A DNA stretch of 64,000 bases, taken from contig CAXXDU010000002.1 in NCBI GenBank assembly GCA_963667535.2, positions 310,001-374,000 on the forward strand. The letters run 5' to 3'. This stretch comes from UBA5614 sp963667535. Its GTDB lineage: Bacteria > Cloacimonadota > Cloacimonadia > Cloacimonadales > Cloacimonadaceae. Shown in pieces: positions 36,490-45,451 of the stretch (its first letter is position 1; every line of letters starts with the position of its first letter). The notes under the pieces are model-generated. The model saw only the letters and a program-made list of their open reading frames with translations. It made no database searches and had not been told where the DNA came from. The translations under genes were made by a program, and so were the position numbers.

Positions 36490-38442
36490 TCAGGATTGTT
36501 CTTTGATTTTCTTCCATTCTTCGCTTTTTACCAGCAGAATCTCCAACAAGAACAGCAGCACAACTGCGAGCAGACAATATTTCCAGATATCGTGCCCGAG
36601 TCTGGAAAGAAATAGCTGTTTCTGCCAGTTGTTCCCTAAGACATGATAATTGTTATTCTTGGGTAAAACAAGAGGTTTATAATCACTTTCTTTGTAATCG
36701 GGTTGAACGGCAATACTTTGGCTATTGCTTCCGCGCCAGTCAATGGAATAAATTCCAGGTTCATTAGTCTTGTATGGATTGCCGTTGAGTTCTTGTTTAT
36801 CGCCATTAGGCAGGACTATTCCGTCAGCAGTCAGAAGCTGACCTACAGAGTATTTATCTGTTTCAAACCGGCTATTGGACAGAAACTGCATACTGCGGAA
36901 AGCAAAAACAGGAAAAGCCGGTTCCAGATAGAAACGGCTCTTGGCAGCAGCAGGGTCAAACAGCCAGAGAATACTATTATCAGAAGCCAAAGCAAGGGGG
37001 GAATTATCAGAAGACAGCAGGATATTGGCAGAGCCTGTATTCTGTGCAGTCCAGAAGTCTGCTATGGATGTTCTTTTAATCTGCCTGGTATCTATCAGGG
37101 CAGTGATGGCATGGTATGGGTTTACATACGTAAAGGGCTTGGAAGTAGTGGTAAATTCCTTAATCTGCACGCCAAAAAGCTGAGTGAAATATGATTTCCA
37201 GCTTGCTTTTAAACCTGCATCAGCACAAAATAGTATCCCTTTGCGTGCTTTATTGTAATCCTGTAAAAATTCCCTTAAGCCGGGAGAAAGCTCTCCGCTA
37301 TCATAAACAACCAGCAGTGTATAATCTTTGAGCTGCTGAAAGTTCACCTGCGAAGGAGATATCAGCTTGATAGAACCCTGAGGTGTGGCAAAAACAGAAA
37401 ACACAGATTGCATAATCAAAGGCAATGATGTTCTTTGTGTAATGACTCCGATATTGGGATGCATTTCAAAAGGAAAAGCAAACCAACTGCGGTTATCTGC
37501 ATTAAGCTTTTCATCCAGAACTTCCACGTATCCGCTTTGCCAGCCGGAAGAAGCAATCTGCACAGGTAACGTCTCAGTTAGTCTCTGTCCGGGTTCCAGG
37601 GTTACAAATTTCTCAGCCGCTTTGACTCCATTAAAGTCAAGCCTGATTAGCACATCTCTGCGCAAGGAATTGCCATGATTGATTACATCAAACTGAATGG
37701 TCTGGCTTTGTTGCTTATTGGTAAGCTGCATGACCGGTTTGGCGTTTTCTAAGCTGAGATTGTTCCATGGTACTGGTTTGGGGAGCGGAATTATCATGAT
37801 AGGAATATCCGGCTTGGGTGGTAAAGCTTGAGCCTGTCCGTCCGTAATTACATATACTTCACGATTGCCAAGCTGACTTTCTCTGAGCTTCTTTTCAGCA
37901 AAGGTGAGCATACTTTCCAGAGGAAGCGGCTGCCAGGTGGTTTTAACTGAATTTATCAGATTATCCGGCAGTTTACCTGCCTGAAGCTGAGAATGCATAC
38001 TATTCCACGCTTCATCAGAAGAAACAAGAACCAGTAAATCAGATGTATTTGCCCTTTTATTGATTTCCATTATTGCTGCTTTGGCTTTTTCCAGGCTTGA
38101 TTTACTATCTGCTGTATAATCCATACTGAAAGATGTGTCCAACAGGATGGCAATTGCTGTGGGCGGATGTTTCTTTGAAGGCTTGAGATTGGGTATCTGC
38201 AATGAAGGTCTGGCTGCTGCCAGCACAATCAGCAGGATTATCAGCATTCGGATAATCAGAAGCAGGATATTCTTGATTTGAGTGCGGTTCTTTTGCTCTT
38301 TTTCTGTGTGTTTGATAAAGCGGATAGTGCTAAAGATGATTTGGGGCGGCTTTTTCTTGGATAGCAGCCAGATAATGAGCGGTAGGATAGTCGCTGCTGC
38401 GAAAAAGAGTAATCCTGCATTGAGAAACGATAGATTAAACAT
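36490..38442 (-). CDS. BatA-like VWA-domain membrane protein
   Basis: 650 residues. Two N-terminal membrane helices (about 7-27 and 57-77) frame the BatA/Aerotolerance-type region (LLSKKKPPQIIFSTIRFI). A VWA domain (about 92-215) with the metal site DTSFSMD follows, then a long periplasmic beta-rich region and one C-terminal helix (about 620-640). Such proteins are usually partnered with a MoxR ATPase and DUF58 protein; neither is here. Role unclear, possibly envelope assembly. Abuts the outer-membrane barrel gene. Confidence 0.75.
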   Translation of the reverse strand: MFNLSFLNAGLLFFAAATILPLIIWLLSKKKPPQIIFSTIRFIKHTEKEQKNRTQIKNILLLIIRMLIILLIVLAAARPSLQIPNLKPSKKHPPTAIAILLDTSFSMDYTADSKSSLEKAKAAIMEINKRANTSDLLVLVSSDEAWNSMHSQLQAGKLPDNLINSVKTTWQPLPLESMLTFAEKKLRESQLGNREVYVITDGQAQALPPKPDIPIMIIPLPKPVPWNNLSLENAKPVMQLTNKQQSQTIQFDVINHGNSLRRDVLIRLDFNGVKAAEKFVTLEPGQRLTETLPVQIASSGWQSGYVEVLDEKLNADNRSWFAFPFEMHPNIGVITQRTSLPLIMQSVFSVFATPQGSIKLISPSQVNFQQLKDYTLLVVYDSGELSPGLREFLQDYNKARKGILFCADAGLKASWKSYFTQLFGVQIKEFTTTSKPFTYVNPYHAITALIDTRQIKRTSIADFWTAQNTGSANILLSSDNSPLALASDNSILWLFDPAAAKSRFYLEPAFPVFAFRSMQFLSNSRFETDKYSVGQLLTADGIVLPNGDKQELNGNPYKTNEPGIYSIDWRGSNSQSIAVQPDYKESDYKPLVLPKNNNYHVLGNNWQKQLFLSRLGHDIWKYCLLAVVLLFLLEILLVKSEEWKKIKEQS

Positions 38443-38444
38443 GT

Positions 38445-39494
38445 TTATTGGATACCCACACCGATAGAAAACAGGTATTGACTGTCTTTGAGCTGCATTC
38501 CGTCATTAGTCAACGCAAAGTCTACGCGGAACATATTGTAGTTGTAACCGGAACCCAGAGTATAGTTTATATTCTTTGTTCCATTGAAATCTTTACTGAA
38601 CAGACCTGAACGGATAATCAGGTTTTGTTCCACAGGCTTGCCGTTTGGACCGCTATCCTGTGTCCAGGTCCAGTTTTTAATCAGACCGAAGTGGTAAGTG
38701 GTTTCCGAAGTTTTTGCAAGTTTGCCTTGTACCGAACCCATCAGAGCCAGATTATCCATATTGTATTGTATCCCCATTGCTGCTCTGCGTTGCAGACTCT
38801 TTGAATCATAACTTTCCCACCAAAGCCTGGATAAAAAGTCATACGCACACAAACCAAGGACAACCTTATCTTCCTGCCAGGTAAAGCCGATATCTCCGGA
38901 TACACCTTTGACCTTGTTATCAATAAATTTTTCCCGTATCATGTTGCTGCCGCTCAGTCTTTCCTGCAGATAAACCAGTCTGCCCGTCAGATACTTCAAG
39001 CTTAATCCGCCGGCAAGATGTGTGTAATTTTCATCTTTGGCAGCAATGGAAAGTTCCAGCTTATCGAGCTGATAATCATAATACTTACTGGAAGTACCGT
39101 TTATCTCACTTACATGAACACTGGAAACGGGTTGATATGTCCAGGCAGAGCTTTTGGCAATCAGGGTATAATACATAAACTGTTTGTCTTTGAGCAGGTT
39201 ACTGGATTGCATCAAATCGGTAAAAGACATATCTTCTTTGTTCTTTAAAAGGAATGAAGTGGCAATGGCAGTGCCTTCGTTATCTGCCAGAAGGGCAGGA
39301 TTATCATAAGACGAAAAATAATCTGCTCCATTGGTTACATTAACCCCACCCATGCCCAATGTGATGGGTGAAACAATATTTGCAGGTATGTGATAATCAT
39401 ATTCCTGCACCGGCAGTGAAGGGATAGATTGTGCAGTCAGAAATGCACAGGCAGCAAAAAATAGCACTACAGACAAAGTGAATTTAGTTCTCAT
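38445..39494 (-). CDS. PorV/PorQ-like outer-membrane beta-barrel protein
   Basis: 349 residues. Signal peptide (MRTKFTLSVVLFFAACAFLTAQ), then ANIVSPITLGMGGVNVTNGADYFSSYDNPALLA, a motif of the UPF0164/PorV-PorQ family, and alternating strands to a C-terminal strand ending in GVGIQ. PorV and PorQ act in T9SS substrate release, which fits the many sorting domains here; the specific role is inference. The ATG at 39494 follows GGAGAATAACG and overlaps the PAP2 gene by 11 nt, so the longer frame was rejected. Confidence 0.75.
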   Translation of the reverse strand: MRTKFTLSVVLFFAACAFLTAQSIPSLPVQEYDYHIPANIVSPITLGMGGVNVTNGADYFSSYDNPALLADNEGTAIATSFLLKNKEDMSFTDLMQSSNLLKDKQFMYYTLIAKSSAWTYQPVSSVHVSEINGTSSKYYDYQLDKLELSIAAKDENYTHLAGGLSLKYLTGRLVYLQERLSGSNMIREKFIDNKVKGVSGDIGFTWQEDKVVLGLCAYDFLSRLWWESYDSKSLQRRAAMGIQYNMDNLALMGSVQGKLAKTSETTYHFGLIKNWTWTQDSGPNGKPVEQNLIIRSGLFSKDFNGTKNINYTLGSGYNYNMFRVDFALTNDGMQLKDSQYLFSIGVGIQ

Positions 39495-40434
39495 CGTTAT
39501 TCTCCGATAATCGTTTATATACTTTCTGAGCCAGCCAAAAGCCCAGAAATCCGGTAATAATACCAAATACAGCATCAATAAACCAATGATAATGACAATA
39601 AACCGTCGCTATTGCCAGGAAAAAAGTGATACATAAAAAGACATATCCCACTGCTCTGAAGTGGCGCCAGGCCATTAATGAAAGTGTGAGCGCAACGGCA
39701 ATATGTGAGCTGGGAAAAGCACCGCCCAGATGAGGAGATTGCGTATAAATGTATGCCATCAGCGCTGTGAATACACCGCCATCTGCCTGTTCTGTCCATT
39801 GCATGGCAATGGGTACAAATCTGCCGCCTATGACCGGCAGCCAGGAAAAGATAAAATAACAGATGTAAAAGACAAAAGACAACACAAACACCATTTCATC
39901 CAAAGCTTTCCTATTTTTAAAATAGAAAAGCACAGGCAGACCCACTATCATGGGATAATAGCAGAAATAAGCAAAATGCAGCAGTTCCTTTATCCAGATA
40001 CTGTCAAATCTCATCCCCCATTCCATTGAAGGCAGATAGCCAAACAAAGCATAGTCTATATTCATAAAGAAGGGATCGAGCCAGTCATGAAAGAAAGCCC
40101 TGTTTGTCAAAGCCACAGATTCAAAGAAGTAGAGATATAACAGAATGGGATAATAGCTTCTGATAAAGACAAGCAGATTGTAAGCGCGGGGACGCATTAA
40201 CCGGCATACACCGTTGTGGCAGTTTTCTTTTTTTGCAATATCTTTCAGGAATTCAGTCAGCCAGATTAGAACAAGAATACCTGTAATAATGGATAGATAA
40301 GTAACAAACAGAGATAATGGATTCTCTATATGTGCTTTGCCCAGTGCTGTCAGTATCAGCATCCAGGTGCAGAATATCAGAGTTATCCGGTCTATGCCCT
40401 TTAGCCTGATGGAAATTATGCTTTTACCGTTCAT
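39484..40434 (-). CDS. PAP2-superfamily membrane phosphatase/phosphotransferase
   Basis: 316 residues, about six membrane helices. Active-site motifs: FPSSHIAVALTL (about 238-249, motif 2 His) and YCHYHWFIDAVFG (about 283-295, motif 3 His and Asp). The first motif (KxxxxxxRP) is not obvious, as in Aur1/inositolphosphotransferase-like members. Likely acts on lipid phosphates or phospholipid headgroups at the inner membrane, consistent with plsY-like and acyltransferase neighbours. Overlaps the preceding gene by ATGA. Confidence 0.8.
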   Translation of the reverse strand: MNGKSIISIRLKGIDRITLIFCTWMLILTALGKAHIENPLSLFVTYLSIITGILVLIWLTEFLKDIAKKENCHNGVCRLMRPRAYNLLVFIRSYYPILLYLYFFESVALTNRAFFHDWLDPFFMNIDYALFGYLPSMEWGMRFDSIWIKELLHFAYFCYYPMIVGLPVLFYFKNRKALDEMVFVLSFVFYICYFIFSWLPVIGGRFVPIAMQWTEQADGGVFTALMAYIYTQSPHLGGAFPSSHIAVALTLSLMAWRHFRAVGYVFLCITFFLAIATVYCHYHWFIDAVFGIITGFLGFWLAQKVYKRLSENNDEN

Positions 40435-41549
40435 ATTATAGCTTTATCATACAGCCTGTAAGTTTTATAGATATGAGCATCCAGCATTTCTGCTTCGCGC
40501 ATCATCATCACGTTATTATCCAGTACCCAGGAGAATTCTCCTCTGAAAAAGCCTTTGGGTAAACCGTTTTTGTATGAATAATAATGAAATACTATGTCTA
40601 TGCCCCGATTCTGATATTCCTTGATAACACCCATGGTGATAACTCTGGCAGAACCTATATGTTTTGATTTGAAATATGCTTTGAGTAATGTATAGGGATT
40701 TGACCTGCCATGCATAACCATCAGCACTTCATTGTAATTGGGCAGAGCCAGGGAAAAACCAACCGGTACGCCATCTACTTCAGCAATAAAGACCATATCA
40801 GGGTCAATAATCGGCAGCAGGTTTTTGGCAAGATGATTAAATTCACCCTCAGTAATCGGAACAAAGCCCCAATTATATTCCCAGGCTTTACGGTAAACCT
40901 TGAAGGCGGTCTGGATGTCTTCCCTTAATTGTTCTTTTTCTCGGGAAAGGCTTCTGATGGTAAATTTATTACGTTTTAAAAGCAGCTTTGCTGCTCTTTC
41001 AATCTTTTCAGGCATCACGCTGCGTTCGGAAAGATAGGCATACAAATCTCTGGCTTTGGTGAAGCCTGCATTTTCCAATAACTTCTGATAATAAGGCAAG
41101 TGATGCGTCATCATGATAAAGGGAGGTGTGTTAAACCCATCTACCAATAATCCGCATTCCTCATTAGTGGAAAAATTCATCGGACCACGTACTGTATCCA
41201 TGCCTTTGGTTTTATTCCATTCGAGAGTTTTGTTTAGCAGAGCGTTGGCTGCTTCCTGATTGTCGGTACATTCAAAAAACCCGAAGAAACCAACTTTGTC
41301 TTTGTGTTCAATATTGTGCTGCGTATTAGTATGTGCTGTTATCCGCCCGATAGCTTTGCCATTTTCCCAGGCTATAAACAACTCAACTTCCGAATGGTCA
41401 TAATATGGGTTTTCTTTAGGATTGAAAAACTCCCACTGTTCTTTAATCAAGGGAGCTACCCAGTTCGGGTCATTCTTGTACAATGAAAAAGGCAACATGA
41501 TAAATGCTTTGAGGTCTTTCTTGCCAAGGACTGTCCTGATTTCAATCAT
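40431..41549 (-). CDS. GNAT-fold acyltransferase-like protein
   Basis: 372 residues, no membrane segment. N-terminal FIMLPFSLYKNDPNWVAPL and AIGRITAHTNTQHN are typical of a conserved GNAT-like family in Bacteroidetes and relatives. The second half carries IAEVDGVPVGFSLALPNYNE and VITMGVIKEYQNRGID, resembling the acetyl-CoA loop strand-helix. Substrate unknown; position between plsY-like and PAP2 genes hints at lipid metabolism. Ribosome site GGAG. Confidence 0.7.
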   Translation of the reverse strand: MIEIRTVLGKKDLKAFIMLPFSLYKNDPNWVAPLIKEQWEFFNPKENPYYDHSEVELFIAWENGKAIGRITAHTNTQHNIEHKDKVGFFGFFECTDNQEAANALLNKTLEWNKTKGMDTVRGPMNFSTNEECGLLVDGFNTPPFIMMTHHLPYYQKLLENAGFTKARDLYAYLSERSVMPEKIERAAKLLLKRNKFTIRSLSREKEQLREDIQTAFKVYRKAWEYNWGFVPITEGEFNHLAKNLLPIIDPDMVFIAEVDGVPVGFSLALPNYNEVLMVMHGRSNPYTLLKAYFKSKHIGSARVITMGVIKEYQNRGIDIVFHYYSYKNGLPKGFFRGEFSWVLDNNVMMMREAEMLDAHIYKTYRLYDKAII

Positions 41550-41564
41550 TAGAACTCCGGAAAA

Positions 41565-42218
41565 TTAAAATTCACCTAGTTTCTTGGAAACAATAAAGTT
41601 TAGGGCTCCCATTATTACAGCAATCCCCAAGAGTTTAGTTGTATATAATGCCACCATATTGTGGGAGATGCTGATTGGTGCAAAGATTTGGAAAGATGTG
41701 AAGATTTGAGTCAGTAATATCGGAAAAAGCACGATTGTATATTGAGCAAATCTCACTTGTCTAAAGATAAAGACAATCAGCAAAACCACTACTCCGGTAA
41801 TAATCGTAGGAAAAAAAGTGAAATAGGCTATCAGCCCCATATATGTGAAGATTCCTCTCCCTCCCCTCAGGTGATTGGTCAGAGGCAGACAGTGCCCGAT
41901 CAGCATGGCAATGCCATATAGCATCATCAAATCGGTTGAATAGAGCACATTCAGATTCGGAGGTATCCCCATTTTATCCATGGCAGTCAAAAGCATGCTG
42001 AGAAAGTACAAATAGGCGTAGCTCTTTGTTACATCCAAAGCACCAGCCATTACTCCCAGTGGCTTGCTGATGTTCATGTAGATGTTTTCCGTATCTGCAA
42101 AACCTGTGCCCACTTTGTAAATATTGAGTGATTTTACACTTTTTGCCAATACCCTGGCAGTGGAAAAACAACCGTATAAGTAGGACAGAAGGATGAGCAG
42201 AATTGCGACAATTATCAT
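41565..42218 (-). CDS. plsY: Diverged PlsY-family glycerol-3-phosphate acyltransferase
   Basis: 217 residues, five to six membrane helices, typical PlsY size. The family motif GSGNxGAxN reads GTGFADTENIY here, and the second, GGKGVAT, reads GGRGIFTYMG. The fold is kept but the first motif is strongly altered, so the enzyme may use another substrate or be inactive. True PlsY transfers the acyl group of acyl-phosphate to glycerol 3-phosphate. GGAG ribosome site; in the yggS-mnmE operon. Confidence 0.65.
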   Translation of the reverse strand: MIIVAILLILLSYLYGCFSTARVLAKSVKSLNIYKVGTGFADTENIYMNISKPLGVMAGALDVTKSYAYLYFLSMLLTAMDKMGIPPNLNVLYSTDLMMLYGIAMLIGHCLPLTNHLRGGRGIFTYMGLIAYFTFFPTIITGVVVLLIVFIFRQVRFAQYTIVLFPILLTQIFTSFQIFAPISISHNMVALYTTKLLGIAVIMGALNFIVSKKLGEF

Positions 42219-42257
42219 TTATATTCTCCAGTCAATAATCAACTAATAAACCTAAAA

Positions 42258-42962
42258 CTAAACTGTATAATGTCTTTCGCCAAAGATAGCACTCCCGATT
42301 CTAACCAGATTGGCACCTTCTTCGATAGCGATTTCAAAATCATTTGTCATTCCCATTGAAAGCCAATTAATGTCAAGCTTTGGAATATTTGCCATGCTCA
42401 ATTCATCCGCGAGAGATTTTAAAAGCTGGAAATCCCGGCGCGAATTTTCGGGATTATCACTAATCCTGCCTATCGTCATTAAACCCTTTATCCGTATGCG
42501 CGGAAGTATAGCAATTTCTTTAGCTGCCTGAAATAGCTGCTGCGGCTCAATCCCATGCTTACTGTTCTCTCCGGAAGTGTTTACCTGAAGGAGTATTTCC
42601 TGAATTCTGTCCTGACCTTCCAAAGCTGAAGAAAGAGTCATCGCCAGATGAAAGCTATCCACAGAATGAATCAGACAAGGTTTAAGCTTGAGCAGAGCTT
42701 TGATTTTATTAGTCTGTAAATGCCCGATAAAGTGAAATCCTCTGTAAGCTTCCGTAACATGGGAAAGCTTTTTTTCTGCTTCCTGTACTTTGTTTTCACC
42801 AAAATCAGTAATCCCGACTTTCAACACCTGATTGACTATCTCAGCAGTTTGAGTCTTAGTAACAGCAACCAGCAATATTCTATCAGAATTTATGCCCTTT
42901 CTCTTTGCCACAGCTTCAATTCTGTCCCGGACTGCCCTGACGTTATTCTCAATCGCTGTCAT
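42258..42962 (-). CDS. yggS: YggS/PROSC pyridoxal-phosphate homeostasis protein
   Basis: 234 residues. Single-domain PLP protein of alanine-racemase barrel fold. Seen: LLVAVTKTQ (PLP lysine, about residue 36), GENKVQEAEKK, FHFIGHLQTNK and SMGMTNDFEIAIEEGANLVRIGSAIFG, all diagnostic. First gene of the minus-strand operon that runs to mnmE. Confidence 0.95.
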   Translation of the reverse strand: MTAIENNVRAVRDRIEAVAKRKGINSDRILLVAVTKTQTAEIVNQVLKVGITDFGENKVQEAEKKLSHVTEAYRGFHFIGHLQTNKIKALLKLKPCLIHSVDSFHLAMTLSSALEGQDRIQEILLQVNTSGENSKHGIEPQQLFQAAKEIAILPRIRIKGLMTIGRISDNPENSRRDFQLLKSLADELSMANIPKLDINWLSMGMTNDFEIAIEEGANLVRIGSAIFGERHYTV

Positions 42963-43202
42963 GTATATCCTTTTTTTGCCTGTAACTTATTCATATAAAG
43001 AACGTTTCATGTATTATCCGCAATAGCATGATGTCAAGCAGAAAGTGAAAAACCCAAAAAAGTAGCATTGCATTCCAATGCTGTGTCAACTTATTATCAA
43101 ATGTAGGTTTGGAAACCTACACTACTCATTAAATATTGAAACAGGGCAGGAATAATCCTGCCCTGCATGGAGGAGATGAAAGTTCCACTTCGACGTTAGG
43201 GT

Positions 43203-43379
43203 TTATTCAGGTTTCTTTTCCAGGTGTTTCAACAGGATACCTGTCATCAGTTCAAGAACCTTTGCTACTACTAGCTCAAAGAACAGTCTTTCCTGCTCTT
43301 CGTTCAGGAAAGGTATATTAACCTTACCATTGATTTGACTTGCCAATTCCTTGGCTATGACTTGAATTGCCGGGTTCAT
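43203..43379 (-). CDS. Small hypothetical protein (58 aa)
   Basis: Starts with MNPAIQVIAKELASQINGKV and ends LLKHLEKKPE; a compact helical protein with FLNEEQERLFFELVVAKVLEL in the middle. A strong CGGAGGTAAAAAT ribosome site precedes the ATG, which supports coding. No family recognised. It lies directly before one of the direct repeats bracketing the 152-residue gene. Confidence 0.6.
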   Translation of the reverse strand: MNPAIQVIAKELASQINGKVNIPFLNEEQERLFFELVVAKVLELMTGILLKHLEKKPE

Positions 43380-43405
43380 ATATTTTTACCTCCGAATTTG
43401 TTATT

Positions 43406-43517
43406 TGAACCGCTCTGTGTCATGGTGAGCTAAGCCTGCCCTCGACCTGATCGGGGGAACCACGGTTCAAATTGGCTTTGTCCTTCGACCTTGCTCAGGA
43501 TGACACGGAGCGAAGCC
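43406..43517. repeat. Direct repeat, copy 1
   Basis: Begins TGAACCGCTCTGTGTCATGG and ends with a CAGGATGACAC(G/T)GAGCGAAGCC-type string. Matches 44131-44222 apart from an internal 20-nt difference. Together they flank the 152-residue gene. Confidence 0.65.
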
Positions 43518-43561
43518 AATTTGCCCTTCAACTTTTTCACCATTCCACCGTTTCGCCTGGT

Positions 43562-44020
43562 TTATTGAATCCCTGCAGTCAGGTCTGCATAGACTTCCAC
43601 TCTGTGCAGAAAGCCGGCATCGACCGCACGCTTAATCGTTCTGACCGGCGCATCCAGAGCAACGATATCTGCCAACGTTACAGCGGATAGGTTGACGTGT
43701 TCCGGGTCACTTTCCAGCCAGGCATACATCATCTTGAGGAAAAGCGAGAAGGCGGTTGGAATGACTTTGTCTTTGGGGACGTTATCCTGCCCGTTTCTGA
43801 GAGCATACTTTTTCAAGTCCTGCAAGTAGGTAGGACTGATGTTGCGATAAACGCTTGCCAGGTTTTGCATCGTGCTGCCCAGAGCGTGGTTATTCTCAGT
43901 CAGTGTGGGATAGACAAACTCCCTGCCGAGACAGAGCTCATCTTTGCGATAGGAACCATAGACCATTTCGTCAATCAGACCGGAATAGGTCTTAATACCG
44001 TACTTGAATTTGACCTTCAT
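43562..44020 (-). CDS. Hypothetical accessory protein (152 aa), family A
   Basis: Begins MKVKFKYGIKTYSGLIDEMV after AGGAGGACTTTCAAA; an upstream in-frame extension to 44167 is repeat sequence and was rejected. Soluble. Shares with the protein at 57954 the layout YSG..D.(L/M)VY, a middle region ending in YxLRx, (S/T).F.K(L/M)M(Y/W), and (R/C)(T/S)(I/V)K(R/Q)AV(D/E), so the two are distant paralogues. C-terminal part (APVRTIKRAVDAGFLHR) could be a winged-helix-like segment. Function unknown. Flanked by direct repeats on both sides. Confidence 0.6.
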   Translation of the reverse strand: MKVKFKYGIKTYSGLIDEMVYGSYRKDELCLGREFVYPTLTENNHALGSTMQNLASVYRNISPTYLQDLKKYALRNGQDNVPKDKVIPTAFSLFLKMMYAWLESDPEHVNLSAVTLADIVALDAPVRTIKRAVDAGFLHRVEVYADLTAGIQ

Positions 44021-44130
44021 TTTGAAAGTCCTCCTATGTTTATTGAGCGCAATGTAGCAGTGGAACGCTGGCTTTGTCATTCCTGCGCAGGCAGGAACGG
44101 CTTGTATCCGGTTTATGTGCAATCGCAAAC

Positions 44131-44222
44131 TGAACCGCTCTGTGTCATGGTTAGCTTGTCGAACCACGGTTCAGTTTGGGCTTCGTCCTTCGACCATGCT
44201 CAGGATGACACTGAGCGAAGCC
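44131..44222. repeat. Direct repeat, copy 2
   Basis: Same orientation and sequence type as 43406-43517. A short palindromic ATTCCTGCGCAGGCAGGAAC element lies just before it (44078). Confidence 0.65.
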
Positions 44223-44464
44223 ATTCCACCGTTACACTGTTCCACTCTATTTGCCTCTATAAGTATACGGAGGACTCAGCAAAACATTAGATATCAACTA
44301 CTTATAATACACACTAAAACATAAACAACTATTACATGATTTCATTTGACAAGAAAATTGATTATATCTTTTTTGCATCCAGTTCTTTATAGCAAAGCCT
44401 GACGACGGGGGTGATTTAGTCTGTCAGATTAGGTGAACATACTGTGAAACAAAAAGAAGGTATA

Positions 44465-45088
44465 ATGCCTCAAACAGCAAACATCAATCCCGCTATTCGC
44501 GATTTCTTGCTTAACCACAGCGATTGGTGGGGCTCCAAAGTCGTATTTCTGTTACAGTCCAAACCGGATGAACCAATTCATGTAATCAGGCTGTCTCATA
44601 TGATTGAACCGCCTGAATTTCCTGCTCAGCAATATGAAAGCTTCACCCGGATATATGAAAGCTGCTGTGGTATTCCCCAAACGGATACCCGGACGATTAA
44701 GGAAATTGACAAGTGCCTAGAAAAATTGATTATCAAAAAGGCAGCTCTGGTGGCTAACAACCTGGATTTTACTCATCTTGAAGCTGAAATGCAGTCTTTA
44801 ATTAAGTACAGAAAAGAGACCACCAAACCCAATGGTAAAATCAAGAAATTCCGGCAGGAAACATTTAAAGAACTTCAAAGGCATCGCAAAGCATTTATCA
44901 GGTTGCTTGACCAAGCCTTGATAGAATGCCCCGAAGCGTACTATCATTTCAAAGCACATGTGCAGACAGGTCAGTTTTATACCTGGATTTCTTTCCCGGA
45001 TGAGATACCTGTCTCTCTCAAAAAGAAGAAACAACGGGAACAAAAGAAGAAAAGAAAAACCCGTTACAGAACAATCAGGAGATGTTGA
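44465..45088 (+). CDS. Hypothetical protein with basic C terminus (207 aa)
   Basis: Soluble, helical. The middle (about 75-150) is rich in charged residues with heptad-like spacing and may be coiled coil; the last 20 residues are nearly all Lys/Arg (KKKKQREQKKKRKTRYR), suggesting nucleic-acid binding. ATG at 44465 follows GAAGGT and is preferred over a GTG at 44444. No family recognised. Lies alone on the plus strand among repeats. Confidence 0.55.
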   Translation: MPQTANINPAIRDFLLNHSDWWGSKVVFLLQSKPDEPIHVIRLSHMIEPPEFPAQQYESFTRIYESCCGIPQTDTRTIKEIDKCLEKLIIKKAALVANNLDFTHLEAEMQSLIKYRKETTKPNGKIKKFRQETFKELQRHRKAFIRLLDQALIECPEAYYHFKAHVQTGQFYTWISFPDEIPVSLKKKKQREQKKKRKTRYRTIRRC

Positions 45089-45451
45089 TTAATCTTGCAG
45101 TAGTTAAAAGGCGTTTGTAGTAAAAATCGAAAAGGACCATACTATAAGTATTTATTATAAAAGTATTCCCATCCCGCTTGTGTCATGCTGAGCATAGTCG
45201 AAGTACGGGAAAGGAACCCATACTGTTTTAAAGACCTTACAACCCGTAGTGCGTCATCCCGTACTTGATACGGGATCCAGTTCCATTATAAACAAGCCTG
45301 CTTCACCCTCCAGGCTTTTTTCGTCATACCGTTGAAAAACGGTATCCAGGTCTTTCATTCTTTTCGTCATACCGTTGAAGAACGGTATCCGGTTGCCTTT
45401 CACCATTCCACCTATCCACACTGCGAAGCATCATTTTTCCATACTACACAT
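45089..45451. other. Intergenic region with palindromic repeats
   Basis: Contains CGTCATACCGTTGAAnAACG followed by GTATCC twice (45322 and 45365), a related ATCCCGTACTTGATACGGGA palindrome (45264) and GTCATGCTGAGCATAGTCGA (45181). No gene seen. Confidence 0.55.

Noticed and set aside
44021..44167. N-terminal extension of the 152-residue accessory protein
   Set aside because: The extension is translated dispersed repeat; the AGGAGG site before 44020 fixes the real start.
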